Part shown: positions 1-5,324 of the stretch, piece after piece | How positions within the stretch are numbered: position 1 is the stretch's first letter | Layout: each line of letters opens with the position of its first letter | DNA from: an uncultured Granulosicoccaceae bacterium | GTDB taxonomy: Bacteria > Pseudomonadota > Gammaproteobacteria > CALCKW01 | DNA length: 7,114 nucleotides | Assembly: GCA_937941555.1 (NCBI GenBank) | Contig: CALDHJ010000475.1 | Span: 1 to 7,114, forward strand | Direction: 5' to 3' | The notes under the pieces: generated by a model | Told to the model about the DNA's origin: nothing | The model's input: only the letters and a program-made list of their open reading frames with translations | Database searches by the model: none | Made by a program: the position numbers and the translations under genes

Positions 1-157
1 CTTTCAGACCAGCAAGCGTCATTTTGCTTTGTACTACGATGGACCTCGCTAAAAAAGCCGGTGTCAAGTCCTGTAGGGATTAGCGCTTGGAAAGGTCGAA
101 TGCCGGATCACACGATCTCCGCCGAAGGGGCATTGCACACAAGGGAGGGTCATCAAG

Positions 158-1267
158 ATGGACACACAACATCTTCTCAAATCCGCCTACGCCGCACCGA
201 GCACAGGTGATATCGGTCCGCTGCTGACACTGCTGTGCGACATCACGAAACAGGACCGAGCCACCTACAACGAATACCAGGCGGTAGACACGCTGCCCCG
301 CACACTGGTGGCGAGGGGGCTCGACGACGACACCTCCGCAGATTTTCTCGGTCGCCACCACCGCGACAACGTCTGGCGACACCAGCGCTGCGAAAACGCC
401 CAACTCAACCGAGAGCTCTTCCACGCCAAACGTGACGTCAGCGAGGCAGATCAGCGCGAATCGGCCTGGTACCAGGAATTCATGCCACGTCACCACATGG
501 CAGATGCCTTCAGCGTGTGCGCCCTGCGGAAGCACGAATCACACGTGGCCCTCACCGTGATAAGTGAGACCAACAGTCCGCCATTCGACCCGGCCATATT
601 GTGCGAGATCAACGCGATCTACCCAGCACTGAACCAGGCGCTGGAGCTCTTTCACCGGCTGCGCGGAACGGTGCTGGAACGTCAGTTCTTCGAGACCACC
701 AGCTGCAGCAAACAGCAGGCGCATGTGCTGCTCGACAATTTCGGGCGCATCGTTCAGTGCACTGACGACGCGATGGACATTCTGCAGATGAACGATGGCA
801 TCACGACCGAGGCGGGCTACCTCAAGCTGCAGGACCTTTCTCTCGATCAGCGCATGGGTGCCTGCTTCAGGCAAACGCTCGAGGCCACGAAAGGGCGATC
901 ACTGCCCAAGCCGCTGGCTGTCGAGCGCCCGAGTGGAGACACCCCGTACGTCCTGGATTTTTGCCCTTGGGTTGTCACTGACGCCTCCCACCCAGAGGAC
1001 GAAAGCTACGTACTCATCACCCTGTTCACGCCAGACAACAAACCCGATCTGCGCGCGGAGCTCGTTCAGGCAGCGTACGGTTTGTCCTCTGCCGAGACAC
1101 GAGTGGTCAGTGCGCTGGTCAACGGAATGGATTTGAAGGAAATCGCTGCTGCCAACCACATCACGGTGTACACCGTGCGTAATCACCTGAAATCGGTGTT
1201 TGCCAAGACGGGTTTCAAACGGCAGGGCGAACTCATCGGAAAGCTGGTCAGTTTTATCGCTGAGTAG
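158..1267 (+). CDS. LuxR-type helix-turn-helix transcriptional regulator (orphan, PAS/GAF-like sensor region)
   Basis: This is a 369-residue DNA-binding regulator. The C-terminal 61 residues (about 309-369) form a GerE/LuxR helix-turn-helix: it starts LSSAETRVVSALVNG, carries KEIAAANHITVYTVRNHLKS as scaffold and recognition helices, and ends FAKTGFKRQGELI. That ending is typical of a broad proteobacterial class with a two-part sensory N-terminus. Residues about 1-160 look like a GAF-like alpha/beta region. Residues about 185-300 look like a PAS-like region, with the phrase LLDNFGRIVQCTDDAMDIL. I see no response-regulator receiver domain and no convincing autoinducer-binding domain, so the ligand is unknown. 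The ATG is supported by GGGAGG nine bases upstream. No target gene is obvious: the next gene, yghU, converges on it, and nothing recognisable lies in the 157 bases before it. The family is well supported by the HTH; the sensory assignment is inference. Confidence 0.9.
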   Translation: MDTQHLLKSAYAAPSTGDIGPLLTLLCDITKQDRATYNEYQAVDTLPRTLVARGLDDDTSADFLGRHHRDNVWRHQRCENAQLNRELFHAKRDVSEADQRESAWYQEFMPRHHMADAFSVCALRKHESHVALTVISETNSPPFDPAILCEINAIYPALNQALELFHRLRGTVLERQFFETTSCSKQQAHVLLDNFGRIVQCTDDAMDILQMNDGITTEAGYLKLQDLSLDQRMGACFRQTLEATKGRSLPKPLAVERPSGDTPYVLDFCPWVVTDASHPEDESYVLITLFTPDNKPDLRAELVQAAYGLSSAETRVVSALVNGMDLKEIAAANHITVYTVRNHLKSVFAKTGFKRQGELIGKLVSFIAE

Positions 1268-1300
1268 GCGATTACACGCTGTTGTTTCAGGGATGGAACC

Positions 1301-1382
1301 GGAAGACGGGGCGGCGGGAAGCCGAATACAATGTGAGGGCTATATTCCAGGCCACGGACGGCCCCCCGTCTTCCACTTTTTT
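1301..1382 (+). terminator. Branched intrinsic terminator of the LuxR-type gene
   Basis: A perfect 11-bp stem pairs GGAAGACGGGG (1301-1311) with CCCCGTCTTCC (1364-1374). It is followed by AC and six T residues (1377-1382). The 52-base interior is itself structured. A CGGC-GGGAA-GCCG hairpin begins directly after the 5' arm, and a GGCC-ACGGAC-GGCC hairpin ends directly before the 3' arm. A short GAATA/TATTC pairing (1324-1328 with 1343-1347) is possible between them. The T tract lies on the + side, so it serves the LuxR-type gene. It abuts the stop codon of the converging yghU gene. On the minus strand there is no T tract after the stem. The 52-base loop is unusually long for a plain terminator, so a short structured RNA is an alternative. 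Confidence 0.6.
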
Positions 1383-1383
1383 G

Positions 1384-2223
1384 CTAGCGATCAAAATCCG
1401 CAGCACTGTGGCGCTCGGGCACCTGCAGCGCTTCATCCCCCCAGTTGCAGTTGACTCGGCGACCCCGTTGCACGGCTGGCCGCTCCGAGATTGATTGAGC
1501 CCACCGCAGCACATGTTCATAGTTGTCGACCTGCAAAAAGGTCGCTGCGTCGTAGATCCGATTCAATACCAGTGCGCCGAACCACGGCCAAATCGCCATA
1601 TCGGCAATGCTGTAGTCCGACCCACCCACGTAGGTCTGCTTGGCCAACCGTTGATCCAACACGTCGAGCAGGCGCTTGGTCTCCATGGTGTACCGGTCGA
1701 TAGCGTACTCGATCTTGATGGGGGCATACTTGTAGAAATGCCCAAAGCCACCACCCAGAAACGGTGCGCAACCTTGCAGCCAGAACAACCAGTTGAGAGT
1801 CTCTGTGCGAACAGCGGGTTCGCTTGATAAAAAGGCCCCGTATTTTTCCGCCAGATACAGCAGGATCGCACCGGATTCGAAGACCCGGATCCCGCGCTCG
1901 GCATCAAGAAGGGCCGGAATCTTGGAGTTCGGGTTCAGGGACACAAAGCCGTCGCCGAATTGTTCGCCGTCCCCTATCTTGATCAGGTACGCATCGTACT
2001 CGGCCCCTTCGACACCCGCCGCCAACAACTCTTCGAGCAGGATGGTCACTTTCTGCCCATTGGGCGTCGCAAGCGAATACAACTGAAGCGGGTGATCACC
2101 ACGGGGCAGCTCGATTTCGCGCTGCGCTCCGGCAGTCGGCCGGTTGATCGAAGCCCAGGTGCCACCACTCTCCTGATCCCAGGTCCAGATATCCGGTGGT
2201 GTGTAGGTGTCTTCAGTGCGCAT
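1384..2223 (-). CDS. yghU: YghU-like glutathione-dependent disulfide-bond oxidoreductase (GST superfamily)
   Basis: This 279-residue protein belongs to the Nu-class GST group of E. coli YghU/YfcG (YghU is about 288 residues). Known members bind glutathione and reduce disulfides, and some have peroxidase activity; the location is cytoplasmic. The N-terminal YPPxxW-like segment is present as TYTPPDIWTW (residues 6-15). The thioredoxin-fold domain follows, with the characteristic glutathione-contacting ATPNGQKVT at 52-60, cis-proline motif SKIPAL at 100-105 and FESGAILLYLAEKYG at 115-129. The helical C-terminal domain has the N-capping motif SIADMAIWPW at 205-214. An in-frame upstream extension to 2313 exists. 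The ATG at 2223 is preferred because CTGGAG sits nine bases before it and the protein then matches the family N-terminus. The gene stands alone, with its own palindrome-rich promoter region. The substrate in this organism is not predictable. Confidence 0.93.
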   Translation of the reverse strand: MRTEDTYTPPDIWTWDQESGGTWASINRPTAGAQREIELPRGDHPLQLYSLATPNGQKVTILLEELLAAGVEGAEYDAYLIKIGDGEQFGDGFVSLNPNSKIPALLDAERGIRVFESGAILLYLAEKYGAFLSSEPAVRTETLNWLFWLQGCAPFLGGGFGHFYKYAPIKIEYAIDRYTMETKRLLDVLDQRLAKQTYVGGSDYSIADMAIWPWFGALVLNRIYDAATFLQVDNYEHVLRWAQSISERPAVQRGRRVNCNWGDEALQVPERHSAADFDR

Positions 2224-2258
2224 GTGTGTGTTCTCCAGCAGCTCGGCAGCCAAGTGGT

Positions 2259-2301
2259 ATCCAATTGGATGCAGTGTACTGGCTGTACACCGCGCTGGCG
2301 A
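2259..2301 (-). promoter_or_regulatory. Putative yghU promoter with two adjacent palindromic operator candidates
   Basis: Two dyads sit side by side 35 to 70 bases upstream of the yghU start. The first is a perfect 12-bp palindrome, ATCCAATTGGAT (2259-2270). The second is GTGTAC-TGGCT-GTACAC (2274-2290), with perfect 6-bp arms. On the minus strand a weak promoter can be drawn: -35 TCGCCA (2296-2301), a 17-base spacer and -10 TACACT (2273-2278), each 4 of 6 to consensus. The second dyad then covers the -10, and the first covers the start-site region, an arrangement expected for repression. The dyads are seen directly; the promoter and the operator role are inference. No regulator gene lies next to yghU, although either TetR in this window or an outside factor could act here. 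Confidence 0.4.
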
Positions 2302-2548
2302 TGCGCAAAACAAGCAGGAATCCGCAATGGTGTGTCGCGCCCTCGCGGACGCCGGACAGGCTCACCGTCGCAGCGATAGACAACGCACCCAGCTCGGATT
2401 CCGGGGAAGCGCAGACGATTTCAAACGCCTGGTCGATCGCCTCGGCTTTGATTGCGGTCTGCCGCGGGCGCTGCCTCGAGCGGCTTGCAAACGGCGTACT
2501 CCAACGCCAGTTGACCGCCCGCCCTACTACTGGAGGCTTTAACAATGA

Positions 2549-2591
2549 GCGACGCCAACGAAGTCAGCCGTGCAAACGCCGTTGGCGTCGC
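2549..2591 (-). terminator. Long hairpin downstream of the BLUF gene, possible terminator
   Basis: Perfect 12-base arms GCGACGCCAACG (2549-2560) and CGTTGGCGTCGC (2580-2591) flank a 19-base loop. They lie 20 bases past the BLUF stop in its direction of transcription. The sequence after the stem on the minus strand begins TCATTGTTAAAG, only a weak T run, so this would be a non-canonical terminator or an mRNA 3'-end stabiliser. The same bases fall inside the speculative 29-codon + strand frame, which argues mildly against that frame being coding. Confidence 0.4.
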
Positions 2592-2611
2592 CGGTTGTCA
2601 GCGCGACGGCG

Positions 2612-3037
2612 TCAGTGCCAGCGACCGCCTTTGAACGCTTCCAGCAGGGTCTTGGCACGCCCCTCTTCAAGTTCCATGAACGATTTACCCTGCGAGAAGA
2701 AGTCGTTCAAACCGTCAATCTGCGCCAATTCTTCGCGCGAGACTTTCGGATAGCCCATGGACCAGGTGCCAAAGCTGCGTTCTGCAATGGGCTCGACAAT
2801 GAGCTTTATCACGTTGTGGTGGCGATCATCGCCCTCCAGCCGAGCATACAACTCTTCGACGACCTCACGGTCTCCCTCGAGCACCTGAAAGAACGCGCCG
2901 GATTCGTACAGCAACATACCGGTGACATCGATGCGCTCGTTGTTCGCTCGGCTCTGATCGAGAATGCCCTCGAGGTCGACAGCAGAGAGCGGCACGTCCA
3001 CCGATTTGCTGCAGTAAATGCACTGGACCATATCCAC
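2612..3037 (-). CDS. Short BLUF-domain blue-light photoreceptor
   Basis: This 141-residue protein is a stand-alone BLUF (flavin-binding blue-light sensor) of the PixD/BlrB size class. The key photocycle residues are all visible: Tyr8 in IYCS, Asn33 in SRANNE, Gln51 in FFQVLEG, and Trp92 with Met94 in FGTWSMG. Their mutual spacing matches known BLUF proteins. Conserved IDVTGMLLYESG (36-47) and the DDRHHNV segment (70-76) complete the flavin fold. Residues 97-141 are a C-terminal helical cap as in PixD; no EAL, GGDEF or other output domain is fused. Signalling must therefore go through a partner protein. Two starts are possible. GTG at 3037 has AGGTGG six bases upstream and is chosen; ATG at 3031, two codons in, is the alternative and changes nothing functionally. 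No candidate output partner is adjacent; yghU lies downstream on the same strand across a 388-base gap. Confidence 0.93.
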   Translation of the reverse strand: MDMVQCIYCSKSVDVPLSAVDLEGILDQSRANNERIDVTGMLLYESGAFFQVLEGDREVVEELYARLEGDDRHHNVIKLIVEPIAERSFGTWSMGYPKVSREELAQIDGLNDFFSQGKSFMELEEGRAKTLLEAFKGGRWH

Positions 3038-3050
3038 GTTTATCCACCTT

Positions 3051-3066
3051 TCCAGAATGCTCTGGA
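3051..3066 (-). promoter_or_regulatory. Palindrome upstream of the BLUF gene
   Basis: TCCAGA-ATGC-TCTGGA is a 6-bp dyad with a 4-base centre, starting 14 bases upstream of the BLUF GTG codon and ending just before its AAAGG ribosome-binding region. It could be an operator or a 5'-UTR hairpin that controls translation. The symmetry is seen directly; the role is a guess, since dyads of this size also arise by chance in GC-rich DNA. Confidence 0.25.
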
Positions 3067-3295
3067 TGCAATGACACTTGCGCGCAAAGGGTCGTTCAGA
3101 GGGTGAGCAGATCGCCTGCGCTCAGAGCGCAAGCACGTGCTCGGGCGGTCAGCCGAAGACGCTGGATTGCTGTGCAGCCAACCCGCATCACCGTGCGCGC
3201 GGGACTCGGGAGTCGTGGCCGACTTACCACCTGCCCCTCTTATCGGCAGAAACGGATTTTATTTGAGGGCTTATGAAGATTTATTTCACTCTGCC

Positions 3296-3346
3296 GCGGG
3301 CCCATTAAGGGCGCCCGCAACAGCGTGAAACACCGGGTTGCGGGCG
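3296..3346 (-). terminator. Alternative GC-rich hairpins after the DUF2852 gene
   Basis: CGCCCGCAAC (3312-3321) pairs perfectly with GTTGCGGGCG (3337-3346) over 10 bp with a 15-base loop. The same CCCGC bases can instead pair with GCGGG at 3296-3300, forming a second, mutually exclusive hairpin with an inner CCC/GGG helix and a TTAA-type loop. Both lie 35 to 85 bases past the DUF2852 stop codon. Neither is followed by a T tract on either strand, so factor-independent termination is doubtful; a 3'-end stabilising or Rho-assisted structure is equally possible. Confidence 0.35.
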
Positions 3347-3381
3347 GCATGCCTCAACACGGCAAACCCGGCGGCCGTCCA

Positions 3382-3798
3382 TCAACCGTTGCCGTTGTCG
3401 GACAGCGGCGCACTGGCCATGAAACGGTTGAACTCGTCTTCGTCCTTACGACGCTTCGCGTCGGCGCGAAAGGCCCTGAACCGTTTGGCCCGCTCCTCGA
3501 TTTCCACCTTGATTTCACGAATGCGGTCGTACTGTGTGTCCTGGTACTCGTTGAAGACGATGTTGTCCTCATCACCCACTGTGCTTGCGCCCCGGTTCGA
3601 CACTTTGGACCACAGCCCGCGTGCGGCAGCTGGCAGATCCTTTATGTCACGGCCCGTGATGTTCCAGTAGAGCAGGACCAACCCGAGCGGCCAGAACAGA
3701 ACGAAGCCGACCACCATGGCGGCAATGTTTCGCCCGCTCCAGTTTCCCTTGCGGTCGGTGAATTCGCAGCGAGCCCGTTGTGCGTGCGTGAAGGTCAT
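3382..3798 (-). CDS. DUF2852 family membrane protein
   Basis: This 138-residue protein has the DUF2852 signature, a family of unknown function in Proteobacteria. A single hydrophobic segment lies at about 24-45, including IAAMVVGFVLFWPLGLVLLY, where the FWPLG core is the family hallmark. A short linker follows. The C-terminal half (about 79-131) is highly charged and probably helical, starting NIVFNEYQ, with EIKVEIEERAKRFRAFRADA and ending DEDEFNRFM, also typical of the family. A one-pass inner-membrane anchor with a cytoplasmic coiled helix is the likely topology (inference). The ATG at 3798 is chosen for GAGGA eight bases upstream; an in-frame extension to 3873 lacks such support and would run through the regulatory region. 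The gene is divergent from a TetR-type repressor with a 155-base spacer carrying matched operator sites, so it is the repressor's most likely target. Confidence 0.88.
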   Translation of the reverse strand: MTFTHAQRARCEFTDRKGNWSGRNIAAMVVGFVLFWPLGLVLLYWNITGRDIKDLPAAARGLWSKVSNRGASTVGDEDNIVFNEYQDTQYDRIREIKVEIEERAKRFRAFRADAKRRKDEDEFNRFMASAPLSDNGNG

Positions 3799-3862
3799 GT
3801 CGTGGTCCTCATGTGAGTGAAGCGGTGCCCAGCGGCGTTTACGGGCGGCTCCATTCAGGGTT

Positions 3863-3880
3863 AATGTAAACACCGTTCAC
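3863..3880 (-). promoter_or_regulatory. TetR operator candidate over the DUF2852 promoter
   Basis: Read on the minus strand the site is GTGAACGGTGTTTACAT followed by TAA. The core GTGAAC-GGT-GTTTAC is an imperfect dyad (arms match at 5 of 6). TACATT at its right end is a plausible -10 for the DUF2852 gene. The site matches the one at 3931-3947 at 15 of 17 positions, in the opposite orientation, so each copy points at its own gene. This is a likely binding site for the adjacent TetR protein. Confidence 0.6.
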
Positions 3881-3930
3881 ATAAGATTACGACCGGATAA
3901 CGCAAAAATCAAGGGGGTGGCACAAAAAAA

Positions 3931-3947
3931 GTGAACGCTGTTAACAT
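3931..3947 (+). promoter_or_regulatory. TetR operator candidate over the tetR promoter (autoregulation)
   Basis: GTGAACGCTGTTAACAT repeats the motif at 3863-3880 with two substitutions. The core GTGAAC-GCT-GTTAAC is an imperfect dyad (5 of 6). TAACAT (3942-3947) at its right end is the best -10 for the TetR gene and would place the transcript start at or next to the ATG at 3954. Binding here would block the promoter, the usual mode of TetR autorepression. No good -35 is visible (GGCACA at 3919-3924 is 3 of 6). Confidence 0.6.
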
Positions 3948-3953
3948 AGTCCC

Positions 3954-4544
3954 ATGAAAAAGACCCGAGACACTTACCACCACGGCAATCTGGCCGAGTC
4001 CCTGCTCGACGCCGTGGAAGACCTGGCCACCCGGTTCGGGCTGGAGGCCGTGAGTTTGCGCGCCTGCGCGAAGCAAATCGGGGTGTCGCCCTCATCCGCC
4101 TTTCGGCACTACCCCGATAAGCGCGCTTTGCTCACGGCATTTGCGGCTCGCGCGCTGCAGCAACTGTCCACCGTGCTTGCAGCGGCCGCCGCAGAAAACG
4201 CCGGATTTCGCCAAACCGCACTGGCCTACGTTGGCTATGCGATTGAAAAACCGGCCCTGTTTCGAGCCATGTGGCGCGAGGACACCATTTACGCCGCGGA
4301 TGAAAGTTACCGCGAGGCGACCGCTGCGCTCACCCGCCAATTGACTGCCGGATTTGGCGACGCCCTGCAGGACTGCGACCCCGACAACCTGAGTGAGCAA
4401 GAGTTACTTGTGTGGTCCACCCTGCACGGTTTGGCAGTACTGTTCACCGACGGGCCACTGAACCAGATTCGCGACGATTCAACCCGCCTCGAGACGGCGA
4501 ACCGCGTGATTGATCAACTCATGCCGGCATTGCACCTCAACTGA
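3954..4544 (+). CDS. TetR/AcrR family transcriptional regulator with WHG-type C-terminal domain
   Basis: This 196-residue one-component repressor starts with the typical KKTRDTYHHGNLAESLLDA, continuing through the helix-turn-helix at about 34-54 (SLRACAKQIGVSPSSAFRHY) and the PDKRALLTAFA cap. The ligand domain contains YVGYAIEKPALFRAMW (92-107) and WSTLHGLAVLF (154-164). The W..xHG pattern is that of the WHG/TetR_C_33 group. ATG 3954 is the only start that keeps the conserved N-terminus. No ribosome binding site precedes it (ACATAGTCCC), and the predicted -10 ends seven bases before it, so the mRNA may be leaderless. Two matched operator candidates in the 155-base divergent spacer suggest that it represses itself and the DUF2852 gene. 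The inducer is unknown. The second TetR-type gene follows 83 bases downstream. Confidence 0.92.
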   Translation: MKKTRDTYHHGNLAESLLDAVEDLATRFGLEAVSLRACAKQIGVSPSSAFRHYPDKRALLTAFAARALQQLSTVLAAAAAENAGFRQTALAYVGYAIEKPALFRAMWREDTIYAADESYREATAALTRQLTAGFGDALQDCDPDNLSEQELLVWSTLHGLAVLFTDGPLNQIRDDSTRLETANRVIDQLMPALHLN

Positions 4545-4565
4545 CGCCCACAACGGCAATCTGCA

Positions 4566-4589
4566 CCTACCTGTAGATAGGGGTATCCT
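4566..4589 (+). promoter_or_regulatory. Operator candidate and -10 of the second TetR gene
   Basis: CCTACCTG-TAGATAGG (4566-4581) is an imperfect dyad (6 of 8 in the arms). It is followed by a possible -10 TATCCT at 4584-4589. Its first 14 informative bases, CTACCTGTAGATAG, match the cupin-gene operator at 11 of 14 positions, including the GATAG half. The site lies 40-60 bases before the GTG start of the TetR gene, consistent with autoregulation through a weaker site. A -35 is not convincing. Confidence 0.45.
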
Positions 4590-4627
4590 CCGTCACTCTC
4601 CCTCCCGACGCCCCCGAGTACCAACCC

Positions 4628-5197
4628 GTGGCAGACAATCGCCAGAAACTGACCGACATCGCGCAATCCAACGTTCAGAAAAGCGGTCTCAAGGGCCTGA
4701 GTTTTCGAACCCTGGCGGACGAAGTGGGCATCAAGTCCTCGAGCGTCCACTACCACTTCCCGGAGAAAGCCGACCTCGCACAAGCCCTGATCGAGCAATA
4801 CAGCGACACTTTCGCGACGCGCCTCGATAGCATCTCCGCAGCGGGCGGCTCGCTGATGCGCAAGCTCTCGCGTTTCATGGACGTGATCGAGGCCGTCGCG
4901 GCATCGGACAGCGTGTGTTTGTGCGGGATGCTGGCCGCGGAACTGGAATCCCTGAGCCCCGAGAACCGCCAAGCCCTGCAGCGCTTTTTTACCGACATGG
5001 AAGACTGGTTGACGCGCGAGATCACGGCGCATCGCGCTGACCTGGGCACGGCAATCGAACCACACCAGCTGGCCAAGGTCATGGTCTCCGGTGTCGAGGG
5101 CGCACTGCTCGTCAGTCGCGTACACGGCAACACCGAGCACCTCGCCGCCCAGCGCACTGTGTTTGCCGATCTTCTGGGGCCAGAAGACCGCGCCTGA
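4628..5197 (+). CDS. TetR/AcrR family transcriptional regulator, likely repressor of the downstream cupin gene
   Basis: This is a 189-residue TetR-type repressor. The N-terminal HTH spans about 24-45 (LSFRTLADEVGIKSSSVHYH), followed by FPEKADLAQALIEQY. The ligand domain carries CLCGMLAAELESL (97-109) and VSGVEGALLVSRV (153-165), phrases common in a TetR branch whose conserved Cys near helix 6 may sense electrophiles or oxidants; here there are two, Cys97 and Cys99. The start is GTG at 4628, with only a weak GAG nine bases upstream. It is chosen because it gives the usual short N-terminal arm before the HTH and no better start exists. The gene is 83 bases after the first tetR and 127 bases before the cupin gene. 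Related dyads precede both this gene and the cupin gene, so it probably controls both. The ligand is not predictable from the sequence. Confidence 0.92.
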   Translation: MADNRQKLTDIAQSNVQKSGLKGLSFRTLADEVGIKSSSVHYHFPEKADLAQALIEQYSDTFATRLDSISAAGGSLMRKLSRFMDVIEAVAASDSVCLCGMLAAELESLSPENRQALQRFFTDMEDWLTREITAHRADLGTAIEPHQLAKVMVSGVEGALLVSRVHGNTEHLAAQRTVFADLLGPEDRA

Positions 5198-5265
5198 CGC
5201 TGCTTTCCCGCGACTACTCGCCAATAAAAAACCGACCTGCCAGTCCATATTTACTCAATTTGAGC

Positions 5266-5293
5266 TTGCAATCTATCTAGTGATAGATAGAAT
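5266..5293 (+). promoter_or_regulatory. Cupin-gene promoter with embedded TetR operator candidate
   Basis: A good sigma-70-type promoter is visible: -35 TTGCAA (5266-5271, 4 of 6), a 16-base spacer, and -10 TAGAAT (5288-5293, 5 of 6). Within and just past the spacer sits CTATCTA-GTGA-TAGATAG (5273-5290), a perfect 7-bp dyad. Occupation would exclude RNA polymerase, a classic TetR-repressed layout. The nearest regulator is the TetR gene immediately upstream, whose own leader has a related site at 4566-4581. Confidence 0.7.
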
Positions 5294-5324
5294 CAGCGCA
5301 CACACCCACGAACAGGACGACGCC

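Larger units (their letters stand above)
2224..2611. other. 388-base gap between yghU and the BLUF gene, no assured gene
   Basis: The yghU-proximal part holds the two palindromes described separately. On the + strand, an open frame from ATG 2327 (AGGA seven bases upstream) runs 71 codons to TAA at 2540-2542. Two bases later ATG 2545, preceded by GGAGG at an eight-base spacing, opens a 29-codon frame ending at 2634 inside the antisense 3' end of the BLUF gene. The translation-coupled spacing is suggestive, but neither product resembles a family I know. The minus strand also has an open frame here of comparable codon quality. I treat the stretch as non-coding, or as holding at most a small unrecognised gene. 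Confidence 0.4.
3038..3381. other. 344-base gap between the BLUF and DUF2852 genes, rich in dyads, no gene
   Basis: No frame here has a family-like product. Several dyads are visible. TCCAGA-ATGC-TCTGGA (3051-3066) and TTGCGCGCAA (3078-3087) lie just upstream of the BLUF gene. TGCGCT-CAG-AGCGCA (3117-3131) abuts AGCACGTGCT (3132-3141). CGGCAGA (3244-3250) pairs with TCTGCCG (3290-3296) around an AT-rich 39-base loop. GC-rich hairpins follow at 3296-3346. The BLUF-proximal dyads may be regulatory and the DUF2852-proximal ones are probably transcript 3'-end structures. I could not identify a convincing BLUF promoter. Confidence 0.5.

Noticed and set aside
70..80. CCTGTAGGGAT, resembling the left half of a lux box upstream of the LuxR-type gene
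   Set aside because: No matching right half follows, and the regulator has no recognisable autoinducer-binding domain.
2213..2545. 110-codon minus-strand frame between the BLUF and yghU genes
   Set aside because: Codon use is not bad, but it runs through the yghU promoter palindromes and start, lacks a convincing ribosome binding site and matches no family I know.
2570..3106. 178-codon + strand frame across the BLUF gene
   Set aside because: The minus strand encodes an intact BLUF with all catalytic residues; the + frame is its shadow.
3325..3816. 163-codon + strand frame opposite the DUF2852 gene
   Set aside because: The minus-strand product has the DUF2852 FWPLG core and charged helix plus a good ribosome binding site; the + product resembles nothing.
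4514..5248. Long open frame (244 codons) on the minus strand opposite the second tetR
   Set aside because: It is the antisense of a clear TetR protein with complete HTH and ligand-domain motifs; its own product shows no family features.
5091..5324. N-terminal extension of the cupin protein to an upstream in-frame ATG
   Set aside because: It would overlap the 3' end of tetR and read through the promoter and operator; ATG 5325 has AGGA at good spacing and starts just before the domain.
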